From: Acanthacorydalis orientalis
Lineage: Eukaryota; Arthropoda; Insecta; Megaloptera; Corydalidae
Assembly: GCA_034766995.1 (NCBI GenBank)
Contig: CM068313.1
Location: 58,145,877 to 58,209,876, forward strand
Reading direction: 5' to 3'
DNA: 64,000 nucleotides
The notes below the pieces were generated by a model that ran no database searches, was not told where the DNA came from, and saw only the letters and a list, made by a program, of their open reading frames with translations. The position numbers were made by a program, and so were the translations under genes. Shown in pieces: positions 55,195 through 64,000 of this stretch (positions are counted from its first letter, which is position 1; the number at the start of each line of letters is the position of its first letter).

Positions 55195-56308
55195 TCAGGT
55201 TAAGGAAAATAATTGCGGTTCTTATTTTCTACATTCTAAACTTATATATTTCACTGATAGTGTCATTTCATCGTGTCATGTCAACATCATTTTAAAGTGC
55301 ATTTTAAGGTCTATGTTTTAGTACCATTGACTTTGATTTTATTATTTATTGTATTAAATTGGATTATTGAATTAAATATGGAAAAGAAACACATAAGAGA
55401 ATTTTTTGTATGAATTTTAAGGTTGTAAAGCAACAGAAAATGCTCGCACATTAAATGATGGATTTGGTGTGGGTACTATTAAGGAATGTACGGTGCAACG
55501 ATGGTTCCAAAAATTTCGTGTTGGAGACGAGAGCCTTGGAGATGAAGAAAGTCACGAGCGTTCTTCTTCAGTTCATAATGACCAACTGAACGTGATAGGT
55601 GAATCAGAACCACGTATAACAATTCGAGAGTTAGCACAAAAGTCAGGAATTAGTCACCCAACAGTTCTGGATCGTTTAAAACAGGAAAATTAAAATGCTT
55701 AATAATTGAGTACCGCGCGAACTGATCGAAAACTAAAAAAATGCCGTTACGAAGTTTGTTCTACGCTTCTTTTACGCAACAGAAGCAATTTATTTCTCAA
55801 TATTATTGTAACATGCGACGAAAAGTGGATCCTTTACGACAACAGAAAGCGGTTTGCATAGAGGTTAGATAAAAATAAAGTCCCAAAAAATACACCAAAT
55901 GAAAATTATGGTGACTGTTTGGTGATGTACTCTCGGTATAATCCACTACAGTTTTCTAAATTCTGATGAAATCATTTCAGCTGAGTGTTATTGTCAAGAA
56001 ATGGACAAAATGAACCAAGAATTATAACGTCTTGTCCTCGCACTGGTCAATAGAAAAGGACAAATCCTGCTGCTCGACAATGCATGATCAGAGGTCGCAC
56101 GACTGACCCTTCAAAATTTGATTCAATTAGGATATGAAACATTGCCTCATTCACCATACTCACCAGATATCACGCCAACAGATTATCACTTTTTTAAGCA
56201 TTGCAACAATTTCTTACAGGGTAAGGTCTTCACTTGTTCAGGTCATAAATGTTTAAGCATGTATGAATTTGAAGGTCAAAAAATGCAATTATTTTTCTAT
56301 GAACCTAA
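55195..56308 (+). mobile_element. Hsmar1/SETMAR-like mariner, near full length (family H)
   Basis: 1114 bases between TA (55193-55194 and 56309-56310). Ends TCAGGTTAAGGAAAATAATT and, complemented, TTAGGTTCATAGAAAAATAA, similar to the TTAGGTTGGTGCAAAAGTAA type ends of Hsmar1. It keeps most of the transposase but lacks about 170 bases near the C-terminal coding end. Best representative of family H in the window. Confidence 0.88.
55378..56240 (+). pseudogene. SETMAR-like mariner transposase pseudogene
   Basis: Plus strand: MEKKHIREFF (55378), VGTIKECTVQRWFQKFRVGD then ESLGDEESHERSSSVHNDQL (first helix-turn-helix and linker, open frame 55469-55693), EPRITIRELAQKSGISHPTV (second helix-turn-helix). 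After a frameshift the first catalytic block IVTCDEKWILYDNRKR (55805-55855, Asp kept), the second as LLLDNA..VARLTLQNLIQL (56060-56120, Asp kept), and the third GYETLPHSPYSPDITPTDYH (56130-56190), Asp kept, then FFKHCNNFLQGKVF. The first-to-third block layout matches the vertebrate SETMAR MAR domain. Stops at several sites. Confidence 0.85.
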
Positions 56309-56489
56309 TAAATATTGAATTGAGTAGATACAATGTGGTTTTTATTTTAATTAATGATACGAATTTAAAAAATATACATATATAATTGTATATTTAAAAA
56401 TATTATAAATGATTTAGACTATTTAAGACTAGTTATATAAATTAACTTGGTTCGTGTATTCTCTGAGGGATAGAGAGACAGCTGTATAC

Positions 56490-56880
56490 ATTTTCATATA
56501 TTTCCATCCCTTTTATTATTGTGTGTGAAGTTGAAAGTCATTCTTTGATTTATTGAAGACGAAATTTCCTGGTCGCGTTATTTCCAGAAATGGAGACATT
56601 AATTGACCACAGAGATCCTGTAATTTAATATAGTTAGACTATTTTCTTTGAGGTCACGTTAAATGATAAATGTACACCAATGATTCTGAAATGTGTTCCG
56701 ACCTTAAAGATGAAATCCGAACAGTAATTGGTGAGCTAGAGCCCCAGTCGTAAGTTATGGAAATTTTTAATAAGAGAATGATTACTTATATAAAAGCACC
56801 TGGCTGTCACACAGTATTATTTTTCATTTATAAATCGAAAATCTCCAACTATTATTTACAATAAAGAAATTGAGACTTCA
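56490..56880 (+). pseudogene. 3' remnant of DDE_3-type transposase
   Basis: Reads KFPGRVISRNGDINWPQRSC (56560-56620), LDYFL*GHVK near 56640, SEMCSDLKDEIRTVIGELEP then QS (56680-56750), and the 3' end FIYKSKISNYYLQ. It matches the C-terminal region of the minus-strand pseudogene at 26050-27075 (EIRTVIGEIESQ and the LLFTIKEL ending). The N-terminal two thirds are absent. Confidence 0.75.
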
Positions 56881-56965
56881 GCACAAAGTCTGTATTTTAT
56901 TTCAAATTAAATATGTGCGTTCTTATTGGAAAACCCTACAAAAACTACTCCATGTGAGACATTTA

Positions 56966-57008
<43 letters not shown>

Positions 57009-57129
57009 TAGATATAGGTATATTATTATATAATTATATATATATATATATATATACAGAGATAGAGAGAGAGAGAGAAAGAATGATTGAGAGTATCTCG
57101 CTCAACTGAAAGAAAATATTATTTTTAAT
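56881..57129. other. (TA)n/(GA)n microsatellite region
   Basis: Compound (TA)n at 56968-57055 followed by (GA)n at 57058-57082. No coding similarity. Confidence 0.7.
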
Positions 57130-57365
57130 TAATAACACTAAATGCTAAGCCAATAGATAGTTGTAAAAATGCATTACAGGTTCACTGACTCAAAGCCACC
57201 ATCTTTTTCTAAAAATGAGATTCGTCAGTCTCCAGACAGATGGAGAAAAGTTATATAAAATAATGTGAGATATTTTGAGGATTGAACTGAATTCAATTTC
57301 TTGTAAACATTTATTTTCTATAAAAAATGCACCGAATGAATTGTACATTTAGCCTATTTAGTTAA
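57130..57365 (+). mobile_element. Mariner derivative family X, 3' part
   Basis: Coding remains KMHYRFTDSKPPSFSKNEIR then QSPDRWRKVI, the transposase C-terminus, followed by the family end TTTTCTATAAAAAATGCACC. This matches the 3' halves of the copies at 15498 and 28972. The 5' half is missing or replaced by the (TA)n/(GA)n tract. Confidence 0.6.
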
Positions 57366-57780
57366 TTTTTTTTCTATCGGTTTCGGTACATATGTCATTT
57401 TCAGTTACATAAAAATAATTTTTCATTTTCAATAACGTTACACAATAATTTTAAATTCTTTTAAAATAACTCTAAAACGGTGTTGAGATTTATAAATGAT
57501 GAACATATATCTACAACTTCCACAACAAACAAAACATGTAGTAAGACAACAACAAAAAATAGCTGGATTCAATGGACAATAATAAAATAAATAATTTGTA
57601 AATACTGAAATATTGAGAATTCAATGAAACAAAAAAATAATTAGGTACACAACCAAACATTTCTTAAAGTATTAAATAAAAATAGATTTTTTCATGCTAC
57701 AATATACGTTAATATTAGAGGAATTTTATTTACGACTAAATTAGGAAAACTATTCAATTATAAATTATTGTTCAATATAT

Positions 57781-57854
<74 letters not shown>

Positions 57855-58310
57855 ACACGAACCCGGAATATAACAGAGTCGGTCCGTTGTTCCGTGTTGT
57901 GGTGTCACCCTTGTCCATAAATAACATGGTGGTTAGGGAAGTAAGCACACATACATATAACACATACTCACTCGTATACCCACACATATGTATTATATAG
58001 ACACAAAACACACGCACGTATAACTTTGAACGTCGGGCATGTGGCAAACTATAGGGGCTGGAGGCATAAGAAAGTTTATCCAGGTCCGGGTGAGTCTGTA
58101 CCCGGTCAAGATACATATTCTTAGTAATCCCTCTTGCTGATATAAAAAATACATTCATCCTCAGATATATAATTTGATTGAAATTGATTAATTGACTAAT
58201 ATATATGGAAATTAATGAAACTCATTATTTTTTAATTTTTATCTTCTCGATTTTTATCTTTTTTGTTTTTTTCTGTACCTTCACTGTCAAGGCTGCATTC
58301 TTGTAAATGA

Positions 58311-58346
<36 letters not shown>

Positions 58347-58427
58347 TTACTATAATCCCTGCATTTACACCAGTAATTGCTTCCACGGTAACAGCTCATA
58401 AATAAAAACCAGATAAAAGGAATTATA
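57366..58427. other. Non-coding with (TA)n and a GC-richer island
   Basis: (TA)n at 57776-57852. 57860-58135 is GC-richer (CCCGGAATATAACAGAGTCGG, GGTCCGGGTGAGTCTGTACCCGG with a small CCGGG/CCCGG inverted repeat) and contains donor-like GTAAGC and GTGAGT sites, but no convincing start-to-donor exon. A minus-strand 128-codon frame here ends in a (TA)n-coded tail and is not called. (TA)n again at 58310-58348. Confidence 0.4.
57776..57852. repeat. (TA)n microsatellite
   Basis: About 75 bases of uninterrupted TA repeat at the left edge of a GC-richer island. Confidence 0.95.
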
Positions 58428-59721
58428 CGAGGGTGGTCCCAGAAGTACCCGGCCTGACCTAGAGATGGCGGTAGTTGTTTGAAAAATATCACTATATTAG
58501 AAAGTACACAATCTATAAAGCATATGTTTCAAGTTTGAGGACGCCACGTTGTTTAGTATTTGTTTGGCAGCCATCAATAGTGAACGTTTTCAGTGAATTT
58601 GTGGAAATGGAGAAAATTGGTCATCGTTACGTGACACAATACTTTTATTTGAAAGGCCTCAGCCCAACCGATATAAAAGCTGAACTGGATTCTACTCTGG
58701 GTGACTCTGCTCCTTCGTTTACAACAGTGAAATATTGGGTAGAAGAGTTTAAACGAGGCCGTACGAGCTGCCAAGACGAGCATCGCAGTGGTCGAACAAA
58801 TGAGGCGACGACTCCAGAAATGGTGAAGAAAATCCACAAAGCGGTACTGGATGATCGTCGACTGAAAGTGCGCGATCTAGCAGACATAGTAGGCATTTCA
58901 AAAAGTGCGGTACATCGCATATTGTCTGAAAATTTGGACATGAGAAAGCTGTGTGCAAGATGGGTGCCGCGCTTGCTCACGCTCGAGCAAAAACAGTGTC
59001 GTGAAGATGTTTCAATTGAGTGTTTAGCGAAGTTTCACAGTAAAAAAGCAGAATTTTTGCGCCGTTTCATAACCATAGATGAAACCTGGGTCCATCACTT
59101 TACACCCGAGACAAAAGAACAATCAAAACAATGGACTGAAATGGGAGAACCGGCTCCAAAGAAGGCGAAAACCGTTTCATCTGCATGCAAGGTCATGGCG
59201 TCGGTTTTTTGGGATGCGCGTGGAATAATTTTCATTGACTATCTTGAAAAAGGAAAAACTATCAACGGCGAGTATTATGCGAACTTATTGCAACGTTTGA
59301 GCGAAGAAATCAAGCAAAAACGGCCGCATTTGGCTAAGAAGAAAGTGTTGTTTCATCAAGACAATGGACCAGCTCACAAATCCGTTATTGCAATGGCCAA
59401 AATTAATGAATCAAAGTTTCAATTGCTACCTCATGCACTCTATTCGCCAGATTTAGCCCCCTCGGATTATTTTCTGTTCTCAAACTTGAAAAAATGGCTC
59501 AATGGTCAAAGATTTCCCAACGATGAAGAAGTGATGTCGGCAGTTAATGAGTATTTTGAGGAGCAAGACAGCTCTTATTATAAAAAGGGTATCGAACTTA
59601 TTGAACATCGATGGGAAAAGTGTATAGAGCTGAAAGGAGATTATGTTGAAAAATAAATATATTTTTTTCCAAAATTATTGTGTTTTCTTTGTTGGATCGG
59701 GTACTTTTGGGACCACCCTCG
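58428..59721 (+). mobile_element. Intact mariner element
   Basis: 1294 bases between TA dinucleotides (58426-58427 and 59722-59723). Terminal inverted repeats begin CGAGGGTGGTCCC on both sides and match at 24 of the first 27 positions. One uninterrupted transposase frame fills the interior. Length, ends, target duplication and open frame all fit a potentially autonomous, recently inserted mariner; it is the only such copy in the window. Confidence 0.96.
58607..59656 (+). CDS. Mariner transposase, full length
   Basis: 349 residues. Mariner transposase binds the terminal repeats, cuts at both ends and inserts the element at TA sites in the nucleus. Residues 1-110 form the two-part helix-turn-helix DNA-binding domain (GLSPTDIKAELDST; LKVRDLADIVGISKSAVHRI). 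WVPRL at 119-123 is the conserved linker motif. Catalytic triad: Asp158 in TIDETWVHHF, Asp252 in FHQDNGPAH, Asp287 in YSPDLAPSDYF; 34 residues separate the last two (DD34D). The ATG at 58607 is chosen because MEKIGHRY aligns with the usual start and the frame extends upstream only through non-ATG codons. Unusual residues are NGPAHKS (NAPAHTS is usual), HALYSPD (HAPYSPD) and SACKVMAS (SAGKVMAS), which could reduce activity. Confidence 0.95.
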   Translation: MEKIGHRYVTQYFYLKGLSPTDIKAELDSTLGDSAPSFTTVKYWVEEFKRGRTSCQDEHRSGRTNEATTPEMVKKIHKAVLDDRRLKVRDLADIVGISKSAVHRILSENLDMRKLCARWVPRLLTLEQKQCREDVSIECLAKFHSKKAEFLRRFITIDETWVHHFTPETKEQSKQWTEMGEPAPKKAKTVSSACKVMASVFWDARGIIFIDYLEKGKTINGEYYANLLQRLSEEIKQKRPHLAKKKVLFHQDNGPAHKSVIAMAKINESKFQLLPHALYSPDLAPSDYFLFSNLKKWLNGQRFPNDEEVMSAVNEYFEEQDSSYYKKGIELIEHRWEKCIELKGDYVEK

Positions 59722-60116
59722 TAGAAAACTGTTTAAAATAGCAATCTGTGCCATATTCTCAAATATTTTACTTTTACCCGGGTAGAAAAGTTTTAACTAA
59801 AGTTTTTTTTTTAAATATACTTCTATATAAGAGGTTGCTGATAACAAAAAACATACTTTATGATGCAGTTATCACTTATTTCCATAAAGGAAACGTATCG
59901 CTAAGCTTACAACTTTACAGTTACCTATTCAAAATCACTCTCGCTAGATAAACTTTACTCTCACTCTTGCTGTTACGGCTGTCGTCGTTACGGTTACAGC
60001 TGTTGTGTTTGTCGATTTGATGGCATCAAGCATCTATTCAGAGTCTGCTGTTTTCCCGCTCGTTTCCTTTCTTCTAGAATGAGTTCGTACGGTGCGATTT
60101 AAGCTTTAAATTCCCT
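59722..60116. other. Non-coding, nothing recognised
   Basis: 59940-60110 is slightly GC-richer (TGCTGTTACGGCTGTCGTCG). No coding similarity recognised. Confidence 0.4.
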
Positions 60117-62033
60117 GAATTGCTGATTTAACCACTATCAAAATCTATGCTTTCAATAAAATCAATAACTTTTTGAATCATAGATATGGAGTCTTTAATG
60201 TTCTGAGTTGTGAACAGGTAAAATGCTTCTTTTTCATCATCGTTTTACTCTTCTTCTTCACTGTTCTCTTCTTGTTTTAATTCAATAAGATCATTAGTTG
60301 TTAATTCAGAATTGCGAGTCATATCTTCATATAAGTCAGCTGAGATCAATGAGAAGCTGACAGGCAGTTCCCATCAATAATTAATAAAAGTCTGGATTAT
60401 ACGACATCATCCGAGATCTATGAGAAGCTGAATAGACAGTTCTCATCAAATAGCAATAGACACAAACTTTGGACTGGACAACGCCATGAGTAGCTGAATA
60501 AACAATTCCCATCAAATAGCTTTATCGAAAACCTATATAAAGAAATACATATTTAGATGTTATTTGTTATAATTACGTTTGTTGAGTAATATTTATGTAA
60601 ATTTATAATGAACACTACTTGTGTTTTTAAAAGAAGATTCCGTCACATCAACACAAAACTCGCGTGATTTGAAAAATTTTCAATATCAAAAGGATTTAAA
60701 TCTTTAAATCATTAAATCTTTCGCCTTCTACTTGTCCTATTCTCACTACTTCAGCAACGTCGTTGGCAACAATTTCTAATACTAGAATCGTTGATTAAGA
60801 TGGAAATACAATTTTGCCACAGATTTTTCCAGACAGCATTTATGGCTGTATTCTTTAAATCTTTCCATCCTTTTTTAATGTTTGCGATAGCATAAATTTT
60901 ATTTGTCGTGCAATGTTATTTGTTTATTCGCCTCCAACTTACCAAACATTTTTTTAGAATTTTATTTCTGGTAATATTTTTTAATACTTACAATTCCTTC
61001 CCAGTCCATAGGTTTTATTATTGCAGTTGTGTTAGGTACCCTGAAAATTACTTTTACGTAAGGATTTAGCTGATCAAGAATTACTGGATAACTAGGTGCA
61101 TTATCAATTCCCAACAGGATTTATGTGGAATTTTCTGCACACAAAAATATCCCTTAACGTATGGTAAAAAGATGATGGTGAACAAATCTTTAAACAAACG
61201 GTGTCATACATGATTTTTTATTTGATTTCCAGTAGATTGGAAGACGATATTCATCAACATGTTTGAGAATTCGTTGATTAGCAGAGTGGTAAATTAAAAG
61301 TGGTTTGCACTTGTAATCAGCACTAGCATTTCCACAAAATAGCAATGTGAGGGCGTCTTTAACAGACTTGAATCTGGGACCTGCTTTTTCTTCTTTCGAT
61401 ATAAATGCATAACTTGACATATGCTTCTAAATCAATCCAGTTTCGTCAGCATTAAACACTTGCTGAGAATTGTAACCGTTATTTTCAATAAAATTTTTAA
61501 AAGATTTCTCAAATTTAGTAGCTGCTTTCCTAACAGATCTAGCAGCTTCACCTACAAACTTGATGTTTTAAGGATTTGATCTTTTCTTGAATTTGTTAAA
61601 CCAGTCCTTCCTGGAAATGAAAGATAATGACTTTTCTTCATCTCCTTCTTCATTTTTATTTTCATTATTGTCATTTTTCAAATAATTAAAAATTGGCCAA
61701 GCCTTATTTTGTATAATGCGTGTATCCATACCAATGTGTTTTTTTGTTATTCTCTTCTATCTACTGAATTATTTACTTTTCCATTTTTACCATAATAACA
61801 TTTCTTGTATATTTTGCTATCTTGGAACTTTTTGGTACGGTTGCTTTTACTGCCGTTTTAATAACGTCATCATTTTTAATCGTGCGAATTGCAGAATATA
61901 TTAATTTTTAATTACTTAATAATTATTACAGACTATATTAATTTTTACTTAATAATTTTTCACCTTTTTCTGATGTCTGGATAATTTTCAATTTAACTTC
62001 GAAACTATCTGGGTTTGTCTTTTTCTTAATCAT
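60117..62033 (-). pseudogene. Tigger/jerky-like (pogo) transposase pseudogene
   Basis: Minus strand from an ATG at 62033. The N-terminal helix-turn-helix KKKTNPDSFEVKLKIIQTSE and AIRTIKNDDVIKTAVKATVP is of CENP-B/Psq type. MEEMEKLLIIWIEENNKKTH-like and DTRIIQNKAWPIFNYLK form the CENP-B-type second DNA-binding part. SLSFISRKDWFNKFKKRS is followed by the DDE domain: VFNADETGLI (61460-61490, first Asp), YAFISKEEKAGPRFKSVKDA, LTLLFCGNASADYKCKPLLI, LPIYWKSNKKSCMT; second Asp in LLGIDNAPSYPVIL near 61105; NTTAIIKPMD near 61010-61040. A C-terminal ELTTNDLIELKQEENSEEEE (60230-60300) and IQKVIDFIESIDFD end it. Stops at several points, and a 190-base tandem repeat sits near the C-terminus. Confidence 0.85.
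60340..60530. repeat. Tandem repeat of about 72 bases inside the Tigger relic
   Basis: Three units begin GAGATCAATGAGAAGCTGAC (60343), GAGATCTATGAGAAGCTGAA (60413) and CATGAGTAGCTGAATAAACA (60485), each followed by CAGTTCYCATCAA-type sequence; the third is incomplete. It lies between the middle and C-terminal coding parts of the pseudogene and is not part of any known Tigger coding region. Confidence 0.75.
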
Positions 62034-62375
62034 TTTATTTCATGTATCCCTTGATAAGGCTATTGTTTATTAATCTATCGCTTATCTGCCGTTTATAATG
62101 CACAGCCACAACAAATTTTTACTATTTATTTATTTTTATTACACGACTTATATTTACTACATAATTGTAAATAAGATCAATAAATTGATAAATAATGAAT
62201 GAATTAAATTGGTGAATTTCTCAATTCGTATCATTACAATGTGTATACAATTTTTGAAACAATTTGATAAATTTTTGCATTGTGATGACATTGGATGTCT
62301 AGTTGACTATTTAAATTTTTCAACCAAGTCAAAGTGAATTAGCGTAAATGGAGATTGCATAAAATGAAGAGATGT

Positions 62376-62460
<85 letters not shown>

Positions 62461-62850
62461 GGTAGATAAATAGAGATAGACAGAGAAACAGAGACTTTTC
62501 ACATTTATAATTTTATTGTATTAAAGATGTTTAAAATCATTTAATTTTTAAAACGCCCGTGTGTATGGTATATAAATTAATCATGAATTTAAAACAGGTA
62601 ACTAATGTAAAAAAATCATTCTAAATCGAAGGTGTTTAAAGTATAGTATCTTTTCTTAATTATAAAATTTATTTTGACACGTATCATATTCATATTTCAC
62701 AAAAAAAAAAACAATAACATTATTCAATTTAAGATTCAATTTAATAACACATCTACAATGTTTTCAAGTTGTCCGTTTATTGTTGATTTTGGTGTGAGTT
62801 CTTATAACAACGAGTGGTAGATTTTCGATGACGTTGGGTAAACGGTCAGC
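62034..62850. other. AT-rich spacer with a long (TA)n
   Basis: (TA)n at 62378-62461. The end of the Tigger element should lie within about 100-200 bases of 62033, but no inverted repeat was recognised. From about 62760 complexity rises towards the next island. Confidence 0.45.
62378..62461. repeat. (TA)n microsatellite
   Basis: About 80 bases of TA repeat with one ACA interruption, upstream of the CpG-rich island. Confidence 0.95.
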
Positions 62851-62872
62851 TGGATGAGGGGTGTAGCACCTA

Positions 62873-63012
62873 ATGCAAACCGCGATGCCGCAAAATGGCG
62901 CGGCGAGCACCATGTTGGGCGCACAAGATGCATTCTCGTCGTTCCCTGTTTCCTTCGCTGCCACCATTTCGGTCATGGAGGCAACAATCTTGATCCAGTG
63001 TGTGGTGATGAC
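62873..63012 (+). CDS. Candidate first coding exon in a CpG-rich island
   Basis: In the GC-richest patch of the window (62810-63010) an ATG opens 46 codons, MQTAMPQNGAAS then TMLGAQDAFSSFPVSFAATI and SVMEATILIQCVVMT, ending at GATGAC|GTAAGAAT, a strong donor, phase 2. An in-frame stop lies just upstream. Internal ATGs (CAAAATGGCG in another frame, AGCACCATGT in this one) are possible alternatives. The composition looks coding, but the frame on the opposite strand (62764-63048) is also open, and I do not recognise either protein. A promoter or 5' UTR is the alternative. Confidence 0.35.
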
Positions 63013-63710
63013 GTAAGAATGTTTGTTTTGGGGTCTGCAACCGCTCACTTACTCTACATATACACACACACACAAAGAAATTTATATATGGACGACGACT
63101 ATACGCATTAGTGTAGTCGTGGGGCAACAAGCGAACCCTACGGCCATCGAATGGAATGAGTGAATGTGCGTTTGTGACGGCTCGTTGTTGTTGGCTTTGG
63201 ATTTATGTACGGACGAAGAAGTTGATGTTTGCTCTTTGGATTTATTAAGATATACTATGCTATATATACAACTTGTATTAATATGTACATATATACTTTA
63301 AAATAAGTAAACCAATATATACAATGTACATATATATGTTTACACACACATGTATATATATATATATTATTTTATATTAATATTCTTTAATATAAAAACA
63401 TAATGTATAGATATAATAGAAAATTGAAGAAAATGTCTGAAATATATGTTTAAAATACATTCTTACAATATTTATGTAATAAACATTGATAATTTTCATA
63501 TAGTATTGATAAATTTCACATTTTTGTAAAAAGTATAAGTTTATCAATAATGAAATATTTTATATAAATGTATACATTCTACACTAGAGAAATCTTTATG
63601 TTGATAGGATGTATAGGGCAGTTGTAAAAATACAAAGAAGCTCATGAAAAAATTATAAAAATACTTTCGTTTATTTAATTTTGAAGCAATATATATATAT
63701 ATATATATTA
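63013..63710. other. Non-coding with microsatellites
   Basis: 63013-63240 remains GC-richer (promoter-like or intronic), then AT-rich sequence with (TA)n at 63348-63368 and 63690-63709. No coding similarity. Confidence 0.4.
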
Positions 63711-64000
63711 GATTGGTGCAAAAATAATTTCGGTTTTTATCATTTTAAGTTTGGAACCGATTTTTCTAGTTACGGTTATCTTTTGTTATAGTCATGTGAT
63801 ACATCATTGTAAACAATGAAGTTAGCGCTATTGATTTCAGCGTATGTCTATTGTTTTCATTCTTTACTATTGTTGGATATAACCCCTTAAATTAGTCATA
63901 GAAAAAAAGAAAATTTGCGCGATTTAATTGTATGAGTTCAAATTGCGACATAAAGCAACAGAAATTGCTCGACATATCAAATTTGTTTTTGGCGAAGAGT
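63711..64000 (+). mobile_element. Hsmar1/SETMAR-like mariner, 5' end, cut by the window edge
   Basis: It starts GATTGGTGCAAAAATAATTT after a (TA)n tract, the closest match in the window to the TTAGGTTGGTGCAAAAGTAATTG-type Hsmar1 end. Near 63900 a frame reads KKKICAI*LYEFKLRHKATE then IARHIKFVFGEE, the start of the transposase DNA-binding domain with one stop. Whether the copy is complete cannot be seen. Confidence 0.85.

Noticed and set aside
58475..58606. Longer N-terminal extension of the intact mariner transposase
   Set aside because: The upstream part begins with TTG, is not present in mariner transposases, and lies in the 5' leader; the ATG at 58607 aligns with the usual start.
60343..60530. 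CRISPR-like repeat array
   Set aside because: Only three degenerate units without unique spacers, in a eukaryotic transposon relic.
62764..63048. 94-codon minus-strand frame over the CpG-rich island
   Set aside because: Open but lacks a clear start and splice context; the plus-strand frame ending at a strong donor was preferred, though neither is proven.

Overview
This is a very AT-rich eukaryotic window, almost certainly from an insect or close arthropod relative. The evidence is the many mariner, Tc1, piggyBac and hAT relics, the Tigger (pogo) relic, and a nuclear copy of mitochondrial DNA with the insect gene order cox2 - tRNA-Lys(CTT) - tRNA-Asp(GTC) - atp8 - atp6, in which TGA is needed as Trp. 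The species and order cannot be fixed from sequence alone. I see no rRNA gene, no nuclear tRNA gene, no CRISPR array and no complete host protein-coding gene.

The window looks like a large intergenic or intronic region built mostly from transposons and (TA)n microsatellites. Left part (1-24 kb): a decayed DD-type transposase (about 540-1512); mariner relics at 4412-5690, 7470-7970, 11767-12623, 14501-15319 and 18380-19571; a Tc1 element (8454-10953) carrying a deletion-derivative mariner (8549-9449) inside it; DDE_3-type relics at 16150-17110, 20973-21900 and 22131-22981. Middle (24-46 kb): a GC-richer patch with candidate signal-peptide exons (24430-24868), several short mariner derivatives, a mariner split by a piggyBac-type MITE (31.3-32.9 kb), a non-autonomous piggyBac-like element with an internal duplication (34341-36559), and mariner relics at 43.9-44.7 and 45003-46272. 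Right part (46-64 kb): the mitochondrial insertion (47300-48640), a foldback element (48861-49609), a mariner interrupted by a hAT element (51300-54456), a SETMAR/Hsmar1-like mariner (55195-56308), the only full-length open transposase (mariner, 58428-59721), a Tigger/jerky pseudogene (about 60117-62033), a GC-rich patch with a candidate exon (62873-63012), and the start of another Hsmar1-like mariner that runs off the end.

The transposons interact. Three cases of one element inside another give a relative insertion order, and at least three mariner lineages have spawned short derivatives that share one internal deletion junction per lineage, so the short forms themselves multiplied, presumably using transposase from full-length relatives. 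Many elements abut long (TA)n tracts, as expected if TA-targeting transposons and TA microsatellites feed each other. Islands of higher GC with candidate first exons or promoters suggest a host gene with very long introns may underlie the window, but that is inference.
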